A DNA stretch of 64,000 nt. It comes from Armigeres subalbatus (taxonomy: Eukaryota > Arthropoda > Insecta > Diptera > Culicidae). The DNA lies in assembly GCF_024139115.2 (NCBI RefSeq), contig NC_085141.1, positions 175,906,994 through 175,970,993 on the forward strand. Direction: 5' to 3'. The translations under genes and the position numbers were made by a program. Under the pieces are notes generated by a model, which saw nothing but the letters and a program-made list of their open reading frames with translations, ran no database searches and had not been told where the DNA came from. Positions 20,645-29,753 of the stretch are shown piece by piece (the stretch's first letter is position 1; every line of letters starts with the position of its first letter).

Positions 20645-20906
20645 CTAGTCGACCTGGCAGACGTTGTCCTGCATAGTAGGTGAAAATGCACGTTGCGAAC
20701 TGCCCATGCGGGATTCCCATACGAATCTTAATTTTAGTTTTTCACAATTTTCTCAACTTTACTAATGATTTTTGATTAAGGAAATATCATATAAACCCGT
20801 CGGAAACTATAACGAATGTTACTGCTGAAGGAATGAATAAAATCCATCCAGCCGTTTTCGAGTTATGCGAATACGAACACAGACCATTTCATTTTTATTA
20901 TATAGA
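20645..20906 (-). mobile_element. Helitron-like non-autonomous element, unit 1
   Basis: Read on the minus strand it starts with TCTATATAATAAAAATGAAA then TGGTCTGTGTTCGTA and ends with GCAGGACAACGTCTGCC then AGGTCGACTAG. This pairing (TATATAATAAAAATGAA start, C-rich short stem and GGTCxxCTAG end) is that of the widespread insect Helitron-like non-autonomous elements. It is about 262 bp and internally deleted relative to unit 2. Confidence 0.6.
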
Positions 20907-21546
20907 CTAGTTGACCCGGCAGACGTTGTCCTGCATAGTAGGCGAAAATGCGCGTTGTGAACTGCCCATGCGAAATTTCAATACGATTCTTATTGCGAGA
21001 AGATTGAAAAATTCGAACCGGGGTCCGACGGTCGACTGTCGGAAAGCTGTTCCGCAAACGTCAAATCACGGTAAAAATTTTTGGTTCATTTTTTAGGTGT
21101 GAACGTTGATTATTAAAATCAACAGGAATATGCAACTTTAAACGAGTGTTACATGCCGCTAAATTTTTTAAACAAGTTTTATGATACTTTGAAAGCATTT
21201 TGTCATATATTTATGTGATTTTGAAACATTTTAGATTTCTCGAATATTCTTGATATCAAGAAATATCAACACTTTTCGTACAGTGCATGCCATTTTGAAG
21301 TTTCCGACACTCAGTCTGCTTCTTCTTCTTTGCTCCGCAAAATTAGAATTTTTCTTTTTTCTCGCAATAATTTTAGTTTTTCACGATTTACGCAACCTTA
21401 CTCGCGATTTTCGCATTAAGGAATATCATATAAACCCGTCGGAAACGATAACGAACATATTTCCTGAAGGAATGGAGAAAATCCATCCAGCCGTTTTCGA
21501 GTTATGCGGATACGAACACAGACCATTTCATTTTTATTATATAGAT
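20907..21546 (-). mobile_element. Helitron-like non-autonomous element, unit 2
   Basis: Directly abuts unit 1 in the same orientation, with the same start (ATCTATATAATAAAAATGAA) and 3' end (AACGTCTGCCGGGTCAACTAG shortened by point changes). It is about 640 bp and holds extra interior sequence. Head-to-tail adjacency is common for these elements. There is no Rep/helicase coding. Confidence 0.6.
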
Positions 21547-22046
21547 CAGGCCTGCCCAACCTTTTCACGCCACGGGCCAATTTTTAGAATTCACACTTGC
21601 TGGCGGGCCAGAAAATATTCGGTACATAAATTTTTTAAAATTTTCAAAATTATTAGTGTTTTTTTTTCATTATCTAAAAAAAAATAAATTCGATCGTTGC
21701 ATGAGGAATCCATTTGAAACACTTCAGGTAAATTATTCAAATCGGTAAACTGTGTTGATAAAATGGGAAACTCGTTACTTTACCAGCATATTTGCATGAA
21801 TTGTTTTCAACGGGATGAGAGAAATGTACCAGATTTCAGCAACCCACTGTGCCAAAGTGCTTTATGTTCAAGTCATTGAGATGGTTGGCGATATCTGCTA
21901 GAAAAGCCAAACCAAGGATCATTCAGCTCGAGAAGTGGTTTTCCTTCAGCTTGTGAAAATAGTTCCATTTTCTTTTCGAAAAAAAATCTTTCAAGCATAG
22001 TACCAAGACGTAGTTAATGAACTTCGCAATAATTCAGGAATCATCG
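21547..22046 (-). pseudogene. hAT element end with transposase remnant
   Basis: CAGGCCTGCCCAACCTTTTC at 21,547 then ACGCCACGGGCCAATTT and TGGCGGGCCAGAAAA is a hAT-type terminus. On the minus strand at about 21,960-21,845 a short frame reads LGLAFLADIANHLNDLNIKH, the conserved LAFLxDIxxHLNxLN motif of ZBED5/GTF2IRD2-like hAT transposases. Stops and frame changes surround it. It begins exactly where the Helitron-like unit ends. Confidence 0.65.
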
Positions 22047-23034
22047 TATCTTCCACATAACGTACATCATTCATAATTGACTTTTCAGAACATTGTAAAT
22101 TAATATCCAAGTCGGGTGGTTTAATCCCCGGAATAAAGGCAATTAACTTTGATTGAACTGAACCTGAGTTGCGTGCTCTTGCCTACGCAATGCGGTCGGG
22201 TATGAGTCTGACGACCGGACTTGCAAATGCTCACACAACCTCACTTGATCAGTACAGTTGCTGATGAAGAATGTGTGTAGCCCCCACATATTCTAAATAC
22301 TCACGCTCCTCTAGTATGAGCTAGAAATACTACAATAAGAGATCGGCGAAGACGCCATCTTGTTTCCAATCAAACCGTCAAAAGCGGTTCCAATTGGACT
22401 TGTTTACTTTTTGCATCCATAAGAAGCAAGCAAAAAGTTCAAGTGATGCCAGTATTATTTTCACTATTTCATGCATTTTCATACGTTGCCATTTCGACAA
22501 TTTTTCACTCCGCCGGTCTCTGGTTATAGGGTGGCTAGTATGAACGTGTACAATACACTTGTGGAAGTGTTGGCTTGACAAATGGATTGCGAGTGATTTG
22601 ACTATGCGTCCAATTTTGGGAATCTCGAGCTTATTCAGTAGCCGCTAGGTTGCGAAAAAGTACCTAATTTTAGGTACTTTTTTTCTCTTGCATCTCCCTC
22701 CCTCTTCCCTTTGTTGTCATAAAATAAAGAGCAAAACCACTCAACAAGGGCATTAAAGTGTGGGAAACCCAACGTTGAGTAATCTCATGTTTACAAAAGT
22801 TGAGTTAAATTGACCTTGCTTTTGGTTAGTTTCTATTCAAAATTAAGTATATTTTACTTAATATTAAGTGAATTTTAATTAATTTCAAGAAAAAAATACT
22901 TAATTTTGGGTTCCCACACTGAACCCCAGATTTGAGTGAAAAGTACCTAATATTAGGTACTTTTTTCTAACTGTGTAACAATGCCTGAACTTCTAGTACC
23001 TTCTACGTAAACAATAACAAACCTTATTAATAAG

Positions 23035-23162
23035 ATGGCAATAGGAGGTAGGTAACATTGCCTATTTATAATGTGTTGAATTTGATTAATATTTTGTGTT
23101 TGTTAATTCTAGGTATGTTTTATGATGCTCCAGATGCGGAGCAAGGAATGCATGAAAAAAGG
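23035..23162 (+). other. Two-exon cassette with a 65-bp intron (right arm)
   Basis: ATG at 23,035 opens ATGGCAATAGGAG. A GTAGGT donor at 23,048 and an acceptor (TTAATTCTAG) ending at 23,112 bound a 65-bp intron, a usual insect size. The exon 23,113-23,162 ends at a GTAAGT donor. The spliced reading is MAIGGMFYDAPDAEQGMHEK plus R, open across the junction, and it is conserved in the two left-arm copies with one residue changed (I/T). No third exon was found; the sequence beyond the donor is TE-derived. It could be a captured host gene 5' end or the start of a TE gene. Confidence 0.45.
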
Positions 23163-23350
23163 GTAAGTATTTAATGGAATTCTAGTGGTGTTTTTGGAGT
23201 GCGGCTGGCAGCATGAGGCATGTTGCATCCGCTGGTGTGGTGCCAAAGTAAAGCACCCCTTGGCTTGCTGCTGGCCGTAACAGGCGCTCTCAAGCCGACA
23301 ATTTCGATGGAGAGTCTAGGCTTTAGATATGTTTTTAGTTATATATATAA

Positions 23351-23467
23351 TGGTAAGAAAATGAATTATTCAAATTTATAACAGTTCATAATGTGCATAT
23401 TGTCATTGTAATGACAATATGCACATTATGAACTGTTAGAAAGTTGAATAATTCATTTTCCTTACCA
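23351..23467. mobile_element. Palindromic MITE, right arm
   Basis: The same 117-118-bp palindrome as 16,531-16,648 (TGGTAAGAAAATGAATTATT ... AATAATTCATTTTCCTTACCA, shortened here), so it predates the inverted duplication. Confidence 0.75.
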
Positions 23468-23529
23468 TTCAAATGCTGGATAAAGCGTACCATTGGTACT
23501 TCGCGTACCTGAAGGAATGAAATAGACCC

Positions 23530-24215
23530 CATCTCGTGGTCCTTAGCCTCTTACCCAGCAACTCCTATCCCTACCTCCCCGTGGTGCTGGTCGGGATACG
23601 AGCAACCTTAGGGAAGATCGGGTAACCAACCCCGGTGGGAATTATGGTCGTATGCTGACAGGGAAGGGGGAGTTTGCTCCTCTCCGGAGGTGCAAATCTT
23701 ACTGAGCGTCTGTTCTCCATGTCAAGATCGGCTCACAAAAGCGAGGGACTAGTGATGGGCGATATGCAAACGCGCGTGATCGGGTGGTGACAGATCAATG
23801 AAAGATTGTGCAGGTTGAGGATCAAAGGCCAGTTCTTCAACTTCAGCATTATCAACGTCCATAGCCCACACTCCGGAAGCACTGATGATGATAAGGACGC
23901 ATTTTACGCGCAGCTGGAACGTGAGTACGACAGCTGCCCAAGCCACAACGTCAAAATCATCATAGGAGATTTGAACGTTCAGGTTGGCCAAGAGGTGAAG
24001 TTTAGACCGACTATTGGGAAGTTTAGCGCTCACCGACTGACGAACGAAAACGGCCTTTCGTCGCCTCCAAGAATATGGCCATTCGCAGCACCTACTTCCA
24101 ACACAGCCTCCCGTATCGGTACACCTGGAGATCACCACTGCAGACAGAATCACAAATCGACCACGTTCTGATTGATGGACGGCACTTCTCCGACATTATC
24201 GACGTCAGGACATAT
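23530..24215 (+). pseudogene. RTE endonuclease fragment, right arm
   Basis: Mirror of 15,787-16,480. Frame 23,806-24,171 has INVHSPHSGSTDDDKDAFYA and GDLNVQVGQE. Frame 24,075-24,215 has YTWRSPLQTESQIDHVLIDG and SDIIDVRTY. The APE endonuclease acidic residues (D/N, D) are recognisable, but the N-terminal GTWN part is missing and the frame is shifted. It continues at 26,359 after the inserted element. Confidence 0.8.
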
Positions 24216-24899
24216 GGTTGGGGTTCAGCCCAGGCCTGGGATTTGTCACCTTCATACAGAAAAACCATGCGACAAAACCAAAGAGAAAACCGTCACCTCA
24301 AACTGGACAACACAACCTAACCAACGTAGCTCGATACAGCGTACTAATGGTCTCTCGCTCCGACAAGACATTTTGAATCTTGTCACATACTTATTTTGTT
24401 ACGATATATTTGTCGTGTGACGCTTTCCATCGCGACTAAGGTTTTGCACAACCAGACGGATTAGAATAGTTGTCATGGCTATTGACAAAAAAGTTCGTCA
24501 TGTCACCTTTGAATTTTGTCGCGACAAAAATTGTTGTCGTTGTCAGCAAAATGTTGTCATTATGAATTAATGACAAAATGTGTGGAAACCACTGAAATGG
24601 TGTGGTTTTTGGGTTTTACAGCAGTTGAAGTCGATACGGCATAATAATAATGTGTCGAATTTTGGTGATTTTAGTCCAGCTCCTCCTGTTTAATTAAAAT
24701 GCGTCATTTAATTACATAATATGTTTTTAGATATTATCTAAAATGTATGTTTAAAAATCAGGAATGGTTTGAAATGATCTATATCCGGAAATCTTTTAAG
24801 CGGGCCATTAACACTCGAGCACACAAGCTGTTGTATTTTGAACATCATAAACCAAAAAACATATCACGCTGTACATAGCATGAACAAGCCCGCATGAGC

Positions 24900-25215
24900 G
24901 TTTCATGACCGTACACTTATGGTCCAATGCACCGAATGAACACAATGACGTTTGAGACGGGCGCTGTTTACTAAAAATGAACACTTGCATGAACTCGATG
25001 AATAAAAAGTATTCATTCTTAGTAAACAGCGCACCGCTCAAACGTCAATGATGAACTCGGTGCATTGGGCCATTACGTAAGCACTTATGGAAGGAGTACT
25101 ATCATTTTCTTACTCTCCATATAAATAAAAAATAATGTGTAAGAAAAAATTTTACATTGGAGGGGGTTTCGAAAAACACAGAAAAATGCACCGTAATAAG
25201 TGTACGGCCCCACAA
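24900..25215. repeat. Nested foldback inside the 2.1-kb element
   Basis: TCCAATGCACCGAATGAAC and GACGTTTGAGACGGGCGCTG, TTTACTAAAAATGAA pair with TTCATTCTTAGTAAACAGCG, CAAACGTCAATGATGAACTC and GGTGCATTGGG. CACTTATGG occurs on both flanks (24,911 and 25,081). A further outer pair is CCGTACACTTAT (24,908) and ATAAGTGTACGG (25,196). Confidence 0.6.
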
Positions 25216-25800
25216 CAGCGCGTGGCTAGCGATTAAAATTTAATACTCCGCCCAAGTTAACGTGCAGTAATTCCAATCAATCAAAAATGTATCGAATGTT
25301 CCTTAATTGCCCCTAATGTAGGATATACGCTTAAATAAAATTCCGTATTTCTCTTATACATAAAATATTGCAGTCAAATAACCGTCTATCAGGCAATTGC
25401 TACAAACGGTGTACCGGTCAAAATCCACTGAAGTAGAAATTTACGCGGACGATTACAAAAACAGCGTAAAAATGACTTAATCAAAAATCGCTGTTTCGTA
25501 TTGTCCGATTTTTTTTTTTCAAAACCACGTGAACAAAATCGGTTAAAAAACAGCATCAATACAAAACCCACTTGAAAAGTACGAAAACTCCATAAACCGC
25601 GTGAAAAGCTGCGTTGCGTTAAATGGTTCAGTTATTCTACAATGGGGGATCTTTCTATGTGCAAAAGACACTTGTTTTTTTTGTTCATGTATTATTATGT
25701 ACGTAACAAAGCAAAAATTGAATAAAATGTCTTATTTCTAAACAGAAAATCTGTCAAGAGAACAAATAAATAATTAATTATAAAGTGCTCTTTTCAGTAT
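25216..25800. other. Interior of the 2.1-kb element, unassigned
   Basis: AT-rich, no coding potential recognised. Confidence 0.4.
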
Positions 25801-26358
25801 GATATTTCAAATTTGTCCGCTGCTATTGCTCCTCCACGCAGATGGACAACCAGAAGATGCGACATAACTTACTTTTGGGACCAATGTTGTGTCGTGCACA
25901 GAGCCGAAAGTGTATGCATTGTCACACTTTTGTCGCAGATGTGTGCTCTAACAAGACATACAACAAAAGCAAATTGTCGCGGTTGGAAAAAGTTGTCATC
26001 TGGTCGTGGGGATCCAATCGTGCGACGAAAAACTGGAAGTTGACAAGTTGTTTTGACTGACCATGTTTTTATGTATCTTGTCAGGTGTCACTGACAAACG
26101 CGACAATTCCCAGGCCTGGGCCCAAAACACACCAAGCGCCAACGAAAAATTATCGATTTTTCTGCCCAAACTTTCGTTTAGCAGATTTAGTTGATCGCAA
26201 ATCGTATAGGATATCCCTCAACCCCATAACTGAGGATATCCTACAGCAAATGTACACTTGAATTGATATGAAACTATTTCCGTTGTCCTTTTACGAACAA
26301 AATATCACAAGTCAGTCGAAAAGCCGCTTGGTGCGGTTTGGCTGAACCCCGACCATAT

Positions 26359-27838
26359 CGTGGCGCTAACATCGACTCTGACCACTATCTGGTGATGGTT
26401 AAACTGCGCCCAAAACTATCCGTCATCAACAATATTCGGTACCGACGACCGCCGCGATACGACTAAGAGCGACTGAAGCAACCTGATGTCGCCACTGCAT
26501 CAGAATCTGGGAAACTTAACACCATCTACAAGAAAGGCGACAAGCTGGAATGTGAGAACTTTCGAGCGATCACCATCCTTAATGCCGCCTACAAAGTGAT
26601 ATCCCAGATCATCTTCCGTCGTCTGTCACCATTAGTGAATGAGTTCGTGAGAAGTTATCAAGCCAGCTTCGTTGACGGCCGTTCGACAACGGACCAGATC
26701 TTTACTGTACGGCAAATCCTTCCAAAATGCCGTGAATACCAGGTCCCAACGCACCATCTGTTCGTTGATTTCAAGGTGGCATACGACAGTATAGACCGCG
26801 TAGAGCTATGGGAAATTATGGACGAGAACAGCTTCCCTGGGAAGCTTACCAGACTGATCAAAGCAACGGTGGATGGTGTGCAAAACTATGTGTAAATTTC
26901 GGGCGAACACTCCAGTTCGTTCGAACCGCTCCGGAGGCTAACACAAGGTGTAGGACTTTCGTGCCTGTTGTTCAACATTGCGCTAGAAGGTGTCATGCAG
27001 AGAGCCGGGTGTAACAGCCATTTTCAACAGATCCAGTCAATTTATTTGTTTCACGGATGACATGGACATTGTCGGCCGAACATTTGCAAAGGTGACAGAA
27101 CTGTACACCCGCCTGAAACGTGAAGCAACTAAAGTTGAACTGGTGGTGAATGCATCGAAGAAAAAGTACATGTTTCTGGGCGGAACCAAGCGCGACAGGG
27201 CCCGCATGGGAAGCAGTGTTACGATAGACGGGGATTCCTTCGAGATGGTCGAGGAATTCCTCTACCTGGATCCGCCTTGCTAACGGCTGATAACAATGTT
27301 AGTCGTGAAATACGAAGGAGCATCATCTGTGAAAGTCGGGCCTACTACGGGTCAAAAAAGATTCGCCACCGCACCAAATATGGCATGTACAAGACGCTAA
27401 TAAGACCGGTAGTCCTCTACGGACATGAAACATGAACAATGCTCGAAGAGGACTTGAAGCACTCGGAGTATTCGAGAGACGGGTGCTTAGGACCACCTTT
27501 GGCGGTGTACAAGAAGACGGTGTGTGGCGGCGAAGAATGAACCACGAGCTCGCCCAACTCTACGGCGAATCCAGTATCCAGAAGGTAGCTAAAGCCAGAA
27601 TTGTACGATGGGCAGGACATGTTGCAAGAATGGCGGACAGCAACCCTGCAAAGATGGTGTTCGCTTCCGATCCGGCAGGTACGAGACGGCGTGAAGCGCA
27701 GCGTGCGAGATGGGCCGACCAGGTGCAAAGACTTGGCGAGCGTGGGGCGTATTCGAAGATGGAGAGATGCGGCCTCGAACCGAGTATTGTGGCGTCAAAT
27801 TGTCGATTCAGTGTTATCTGTTTAGATGTAGACTAAAT
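26359..27838 (+). pseudogene. RTE reverse transcriptase, 3' continuation of the interrupted copy
   Basis: Resumes with GANIDSDHYLVMVKLRPKLS (endonuclease H motif), then a stop and a deletion removing the linker and first RT motifs. RT continues with IYKKGDKLECENFRAITILN, SYQASFVDGRSTTDQIFTVR, FVDFKVAYDSIDRVELW, a stop at 26,893, then VMQRAG, FICFTDDMDIVGRTF (the acidic DD pair is kept) and NASKKKYM. The C-terminus (VFERRVLRTTFGG, RRMNHELAQLYGE, RWAGHVARMAD) follows. It ends near CTAAATAAATGAATGAAT. Multiple stops and frameshifts make it dead. Confidence 0.8.
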
Positions 27839-28025
27839 AAATGAATGAATTACCCTTTAAAGAGCGGGCATTTCAATTTAAAATTTTCAAAAAATTGGAA
27901 CAGTCGCGGCACTGCGACCACTATAGAGCCCAAGCAACATTTAAGTTGTATAACGCTCATGTAGACCCTAATTTACTCTACAAGAGTGTTATTAAACCTC
28001 CATAAAACCAAAATATTACTAGGCA
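27839..28025. other. Unassigned AT-rich DNA
   Basis: Nothing recognised. Confidence 0.4.
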
Positions 28026-28075
28026 GTCTATAAGGGTCCGACAGACAGAAATTCATTTTTATGTATATAGATTAA
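28026..28075 (-). mobile_element. Helitron-like 5' end fragment
   Basis: The reverse complement reads CTATATACATAAAAATGAAT, TTCTGTCTGTCGGACCCTTA, the same 5' start as 60,727-60,775. Only about 50 bp is present. Confidence 0.6.
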
Positions 28076-28745
28076 CCACCCAAGAAAATTATTTCGTTGC
28101 CCAAAGGAGTGCTCCAGTGCAAGTTTTGCGGAAAGTATAGCAACGTCTCTCCATAATGTTGAGCAACCAAACATTGAAAGTTACATCAAATGTTTGAACT
28201 TTTTGAATTTTGCTATTATTTTCATTACATTTATAGTACAAAAATACTTCCACATTCGCATAGTATGCTTGTCTTGTGCCAACTGATGTTCAACCTTAGT
28301 TAGTTCTAGTTTTCTAGAAATCACACAGTTTTGGCTAGGAGGCACATTACACCGTCTTACCCTAAATCATTCACTGATTGCTTGCTGTCGCATCAACTGG
28401 TTGCCAGGTTAGATTTTGGCAGATTTCGATCACTTTTTATTAGAAATAAACGGTGGCAGGCATATTATTTGTTCAGCTCAGCATGGGAGCAAGAATAAAG
28501 GAAAATCATCAAATTTCAGGGAGAGCATGACTACCCTGATAACTCAGGGTAAAATGTAATTGAACCCCTCACACCAGAATAAATGATTTCTCGTCCGCTC
28601 TTCCCTGCACATAGACTTCCCGGGGGACCCCGCGAACTGAAGCCGGAACACGCACCATGCTTCATTGTGCTTCATCCCCAGCAGCTTCCGACAAGATTCC
28701 TCCCAGATCATAAAAACACCCATTCCGTACTTATAAAACATATCC
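28076..28745. other. Unassigned sequence
   Basis: A minus-strand frame of 93 codons (28,825-28,544; WDMFYKYGMGVFMIWEE, KLLGMKHNEAWCVF) overlaps this stretch. I do not recognise it and part of it lies in the neighbouring MITE, so it is not called as a gene. Confidence 0.3.
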
Positions 28746-28746
28746 C

Positions 28747-28913
28747 ATACACTGGGGTTGCCTTTTATGCGGTTTATTTTGCTTGTTTCTAGCCTTAGGA
28801 TTTCATGGAACGAAAAAATCCACAATAAAAATCAAATGGTTTAAAAAGTTGTGGAAAATGAAATGGGCCAAGAAATTAAAAACCATCCGCGTAAAATGCA
28901 ACCCTAGTGTATT
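28747..28913. mobile_element. MITE with ATACACTRGGGTTGC ends
   Basis: Left ATACACTGGGGTTGC, CTTTTATGCGG; right CCGCGTAAAATGCAACCC, TAGTGTAT; imperfect inverted ends of about 25 bp, 167 bp in total. A diverged relative of the right half (AAAAAGTTGTGGAAA, CATCCGCGTAAAA, CAACCCC) is on the minus strand at 46,120-46,215. Confidence 0.5.
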
Positions 28914-29027
28914 CCGACACTATAGTAACACTACAATCGATCAATTCTCCTTCTACTGGTCAGAACAGCAAATCATGCAGAAAGTCGTTTTTCTTCGAAA
29001 TTAAATGGGACACAGACAAATGGTTCT

Positions 29028-29279
29028 ATGGATACGTATCCCAAAGTGCAACAGCTTCCAGAAACATGGAGGCAATTAACGACAGTTTCGTATGGCCCAC
29101 ACATTGTACCTACATCTGGTTTGATGATGTTGTGCCGTTGTCCTTTTCTCGGACGAACAGAAACCCAAGCGTTACAGCAGGCGATAACAGTTTATTGGCT
29201 TTATTTTTTTACGATGATGATATTTTTCTTCATTTTGACTATCGTTTCTACTGTAATTTTGATAGATGGACGACAATGA
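29028..29279 (+). CDS. Hypothetical small protein with C-terminal membrane helix
   Basis: 83 codons starting ATGGATACGTATCCC. The N-terminal half is polar (MDTYPKVQQLPETWRQLTTV, then HIVPTSGLMMLCRCPFLG with a CRC pair). Residues 52-79 (ITVYWLYFFTMMIFFFILTI, VSTVILI) form one strong hydrophobic segment just before the C-terminal DGRQ, the layout of a tail-anchored membrane protein. The stretch is less AT-rich than its flanks. An overlapping 128-codon frame (28,907-29,293) has no such organisation. No splice sites or family recognised. It could be a chance ORF or an exon. Confidence 0.3.
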   Translation: MDTYPKVQQLPETWRQLTTVSYGPHIVPTSGLMMLCRCPFLGRTETQALQQAITVYWLYFFTMMIFFFILTIVSTVILIDGRQ

Positions 29280-29293
29280 GTAATCTTAATTAG

Positions 29294-29590
29294 AATCCAG
29301 ATTATTCCTTAGCGATTGTTGCACCAGGGTAGATGAAAGTCATCAAAGTTTCTACAGAAAACATCTTAAAACATTTACTTAACAATTTCCACAGGAAATT
29401 TCTTGGACTTCATGAGGGAAATTATTTCCAATTTTCACTAGAAACTCTTCGAAACAAAGCCACAAACACGCTGCCTGGGCAACGGGTCTGAAGGAGGACC
29501 CTACTCACTTGGAGTAATATCTCTCAAGAGCGACAAATAGGAAACTTTAAAAGTCCTACTATATGTCCGACAAGAAGGCGGTAGCTGACC
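29294..29590. other. Unassigned sequence
   Basis: No feature recognised. Confidence 0.4.
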
Positions 29591-29753
29591 AATTCTCGCT
29601 TAACTTTTCAAAAGGACCTAAGTAACATTTTTTTCATGAATTAGTTTGAATAGCGCAATCAACAGAACAACATAAAAGCTATTGATTGCAGTATTCAAAT
29701 TAATTATTGAAAAAAATGTTACTTAGGTCCTTTTGAAAAGTTAAGCGAGAATT
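29591..29753. mobile_element. Palindromic MITE with 45-bp perfect arms
   Basis: AATTCTCGCTTAACTTTTCA, AAAGGACCTAAGTAACATTT, TTTT is followed about 75 bp later by its exact complement ending TTAAGCGAGAATT. The loop also has short inverted pieces (GAATAG / ATTCAA, AGCGCAATCAA / TTGATTGCA). It is 163 bp. Confidence 0.75.

Larger units (their letters stand above)
22107..24257. repeat. Right arm of the large inverted duplication
   Basis: Reverse complement of the left arm. It runs from CCAAGTCGGGTGG (22,108) to CACCTTCATAC (24,257). It carries one exon cassette, no satellite insert, the palindromic MITE and the RTE endonuclease fragment. Differences are scattered single bases and small gaps. Confidence 0.85.
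24216..26354. mobile_element. 2.1-kb non-autonomous element with TTGTC-rich ends
   Basis: Inserted in the RTE frame: DVRTY ends at ACATAT and the next residues (RGANIDSDHYLV) resume at ATATCGTGGC. The ends are GGTTGGGGTTCAGCC and its inverse GGCTGAACCCCGACC (15 bp, one mismatch). The flanking ATAT (24,212-24,215 and 26,355-26,358) is a 4-bp target duplication. Near both ends TTGTCR/YGACAA motifs are dense (24,250-24,600 and 25,840-26,110). CCCAGGCCTGGG lies near each end. Foldbacks fill the middle. There is no transposase; the superfamily is uncertain (4-bp duplication). Confidence 0.7.

Noticed and set aside
15745..24257. Reading the inverted duplication as one giant terminal-inverted-repeat transposon
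   Set aside because: Outer edges fall at an arbitrary point 42 bp inside another element, no target duplication flanks them, and no transposase lies between the arms.
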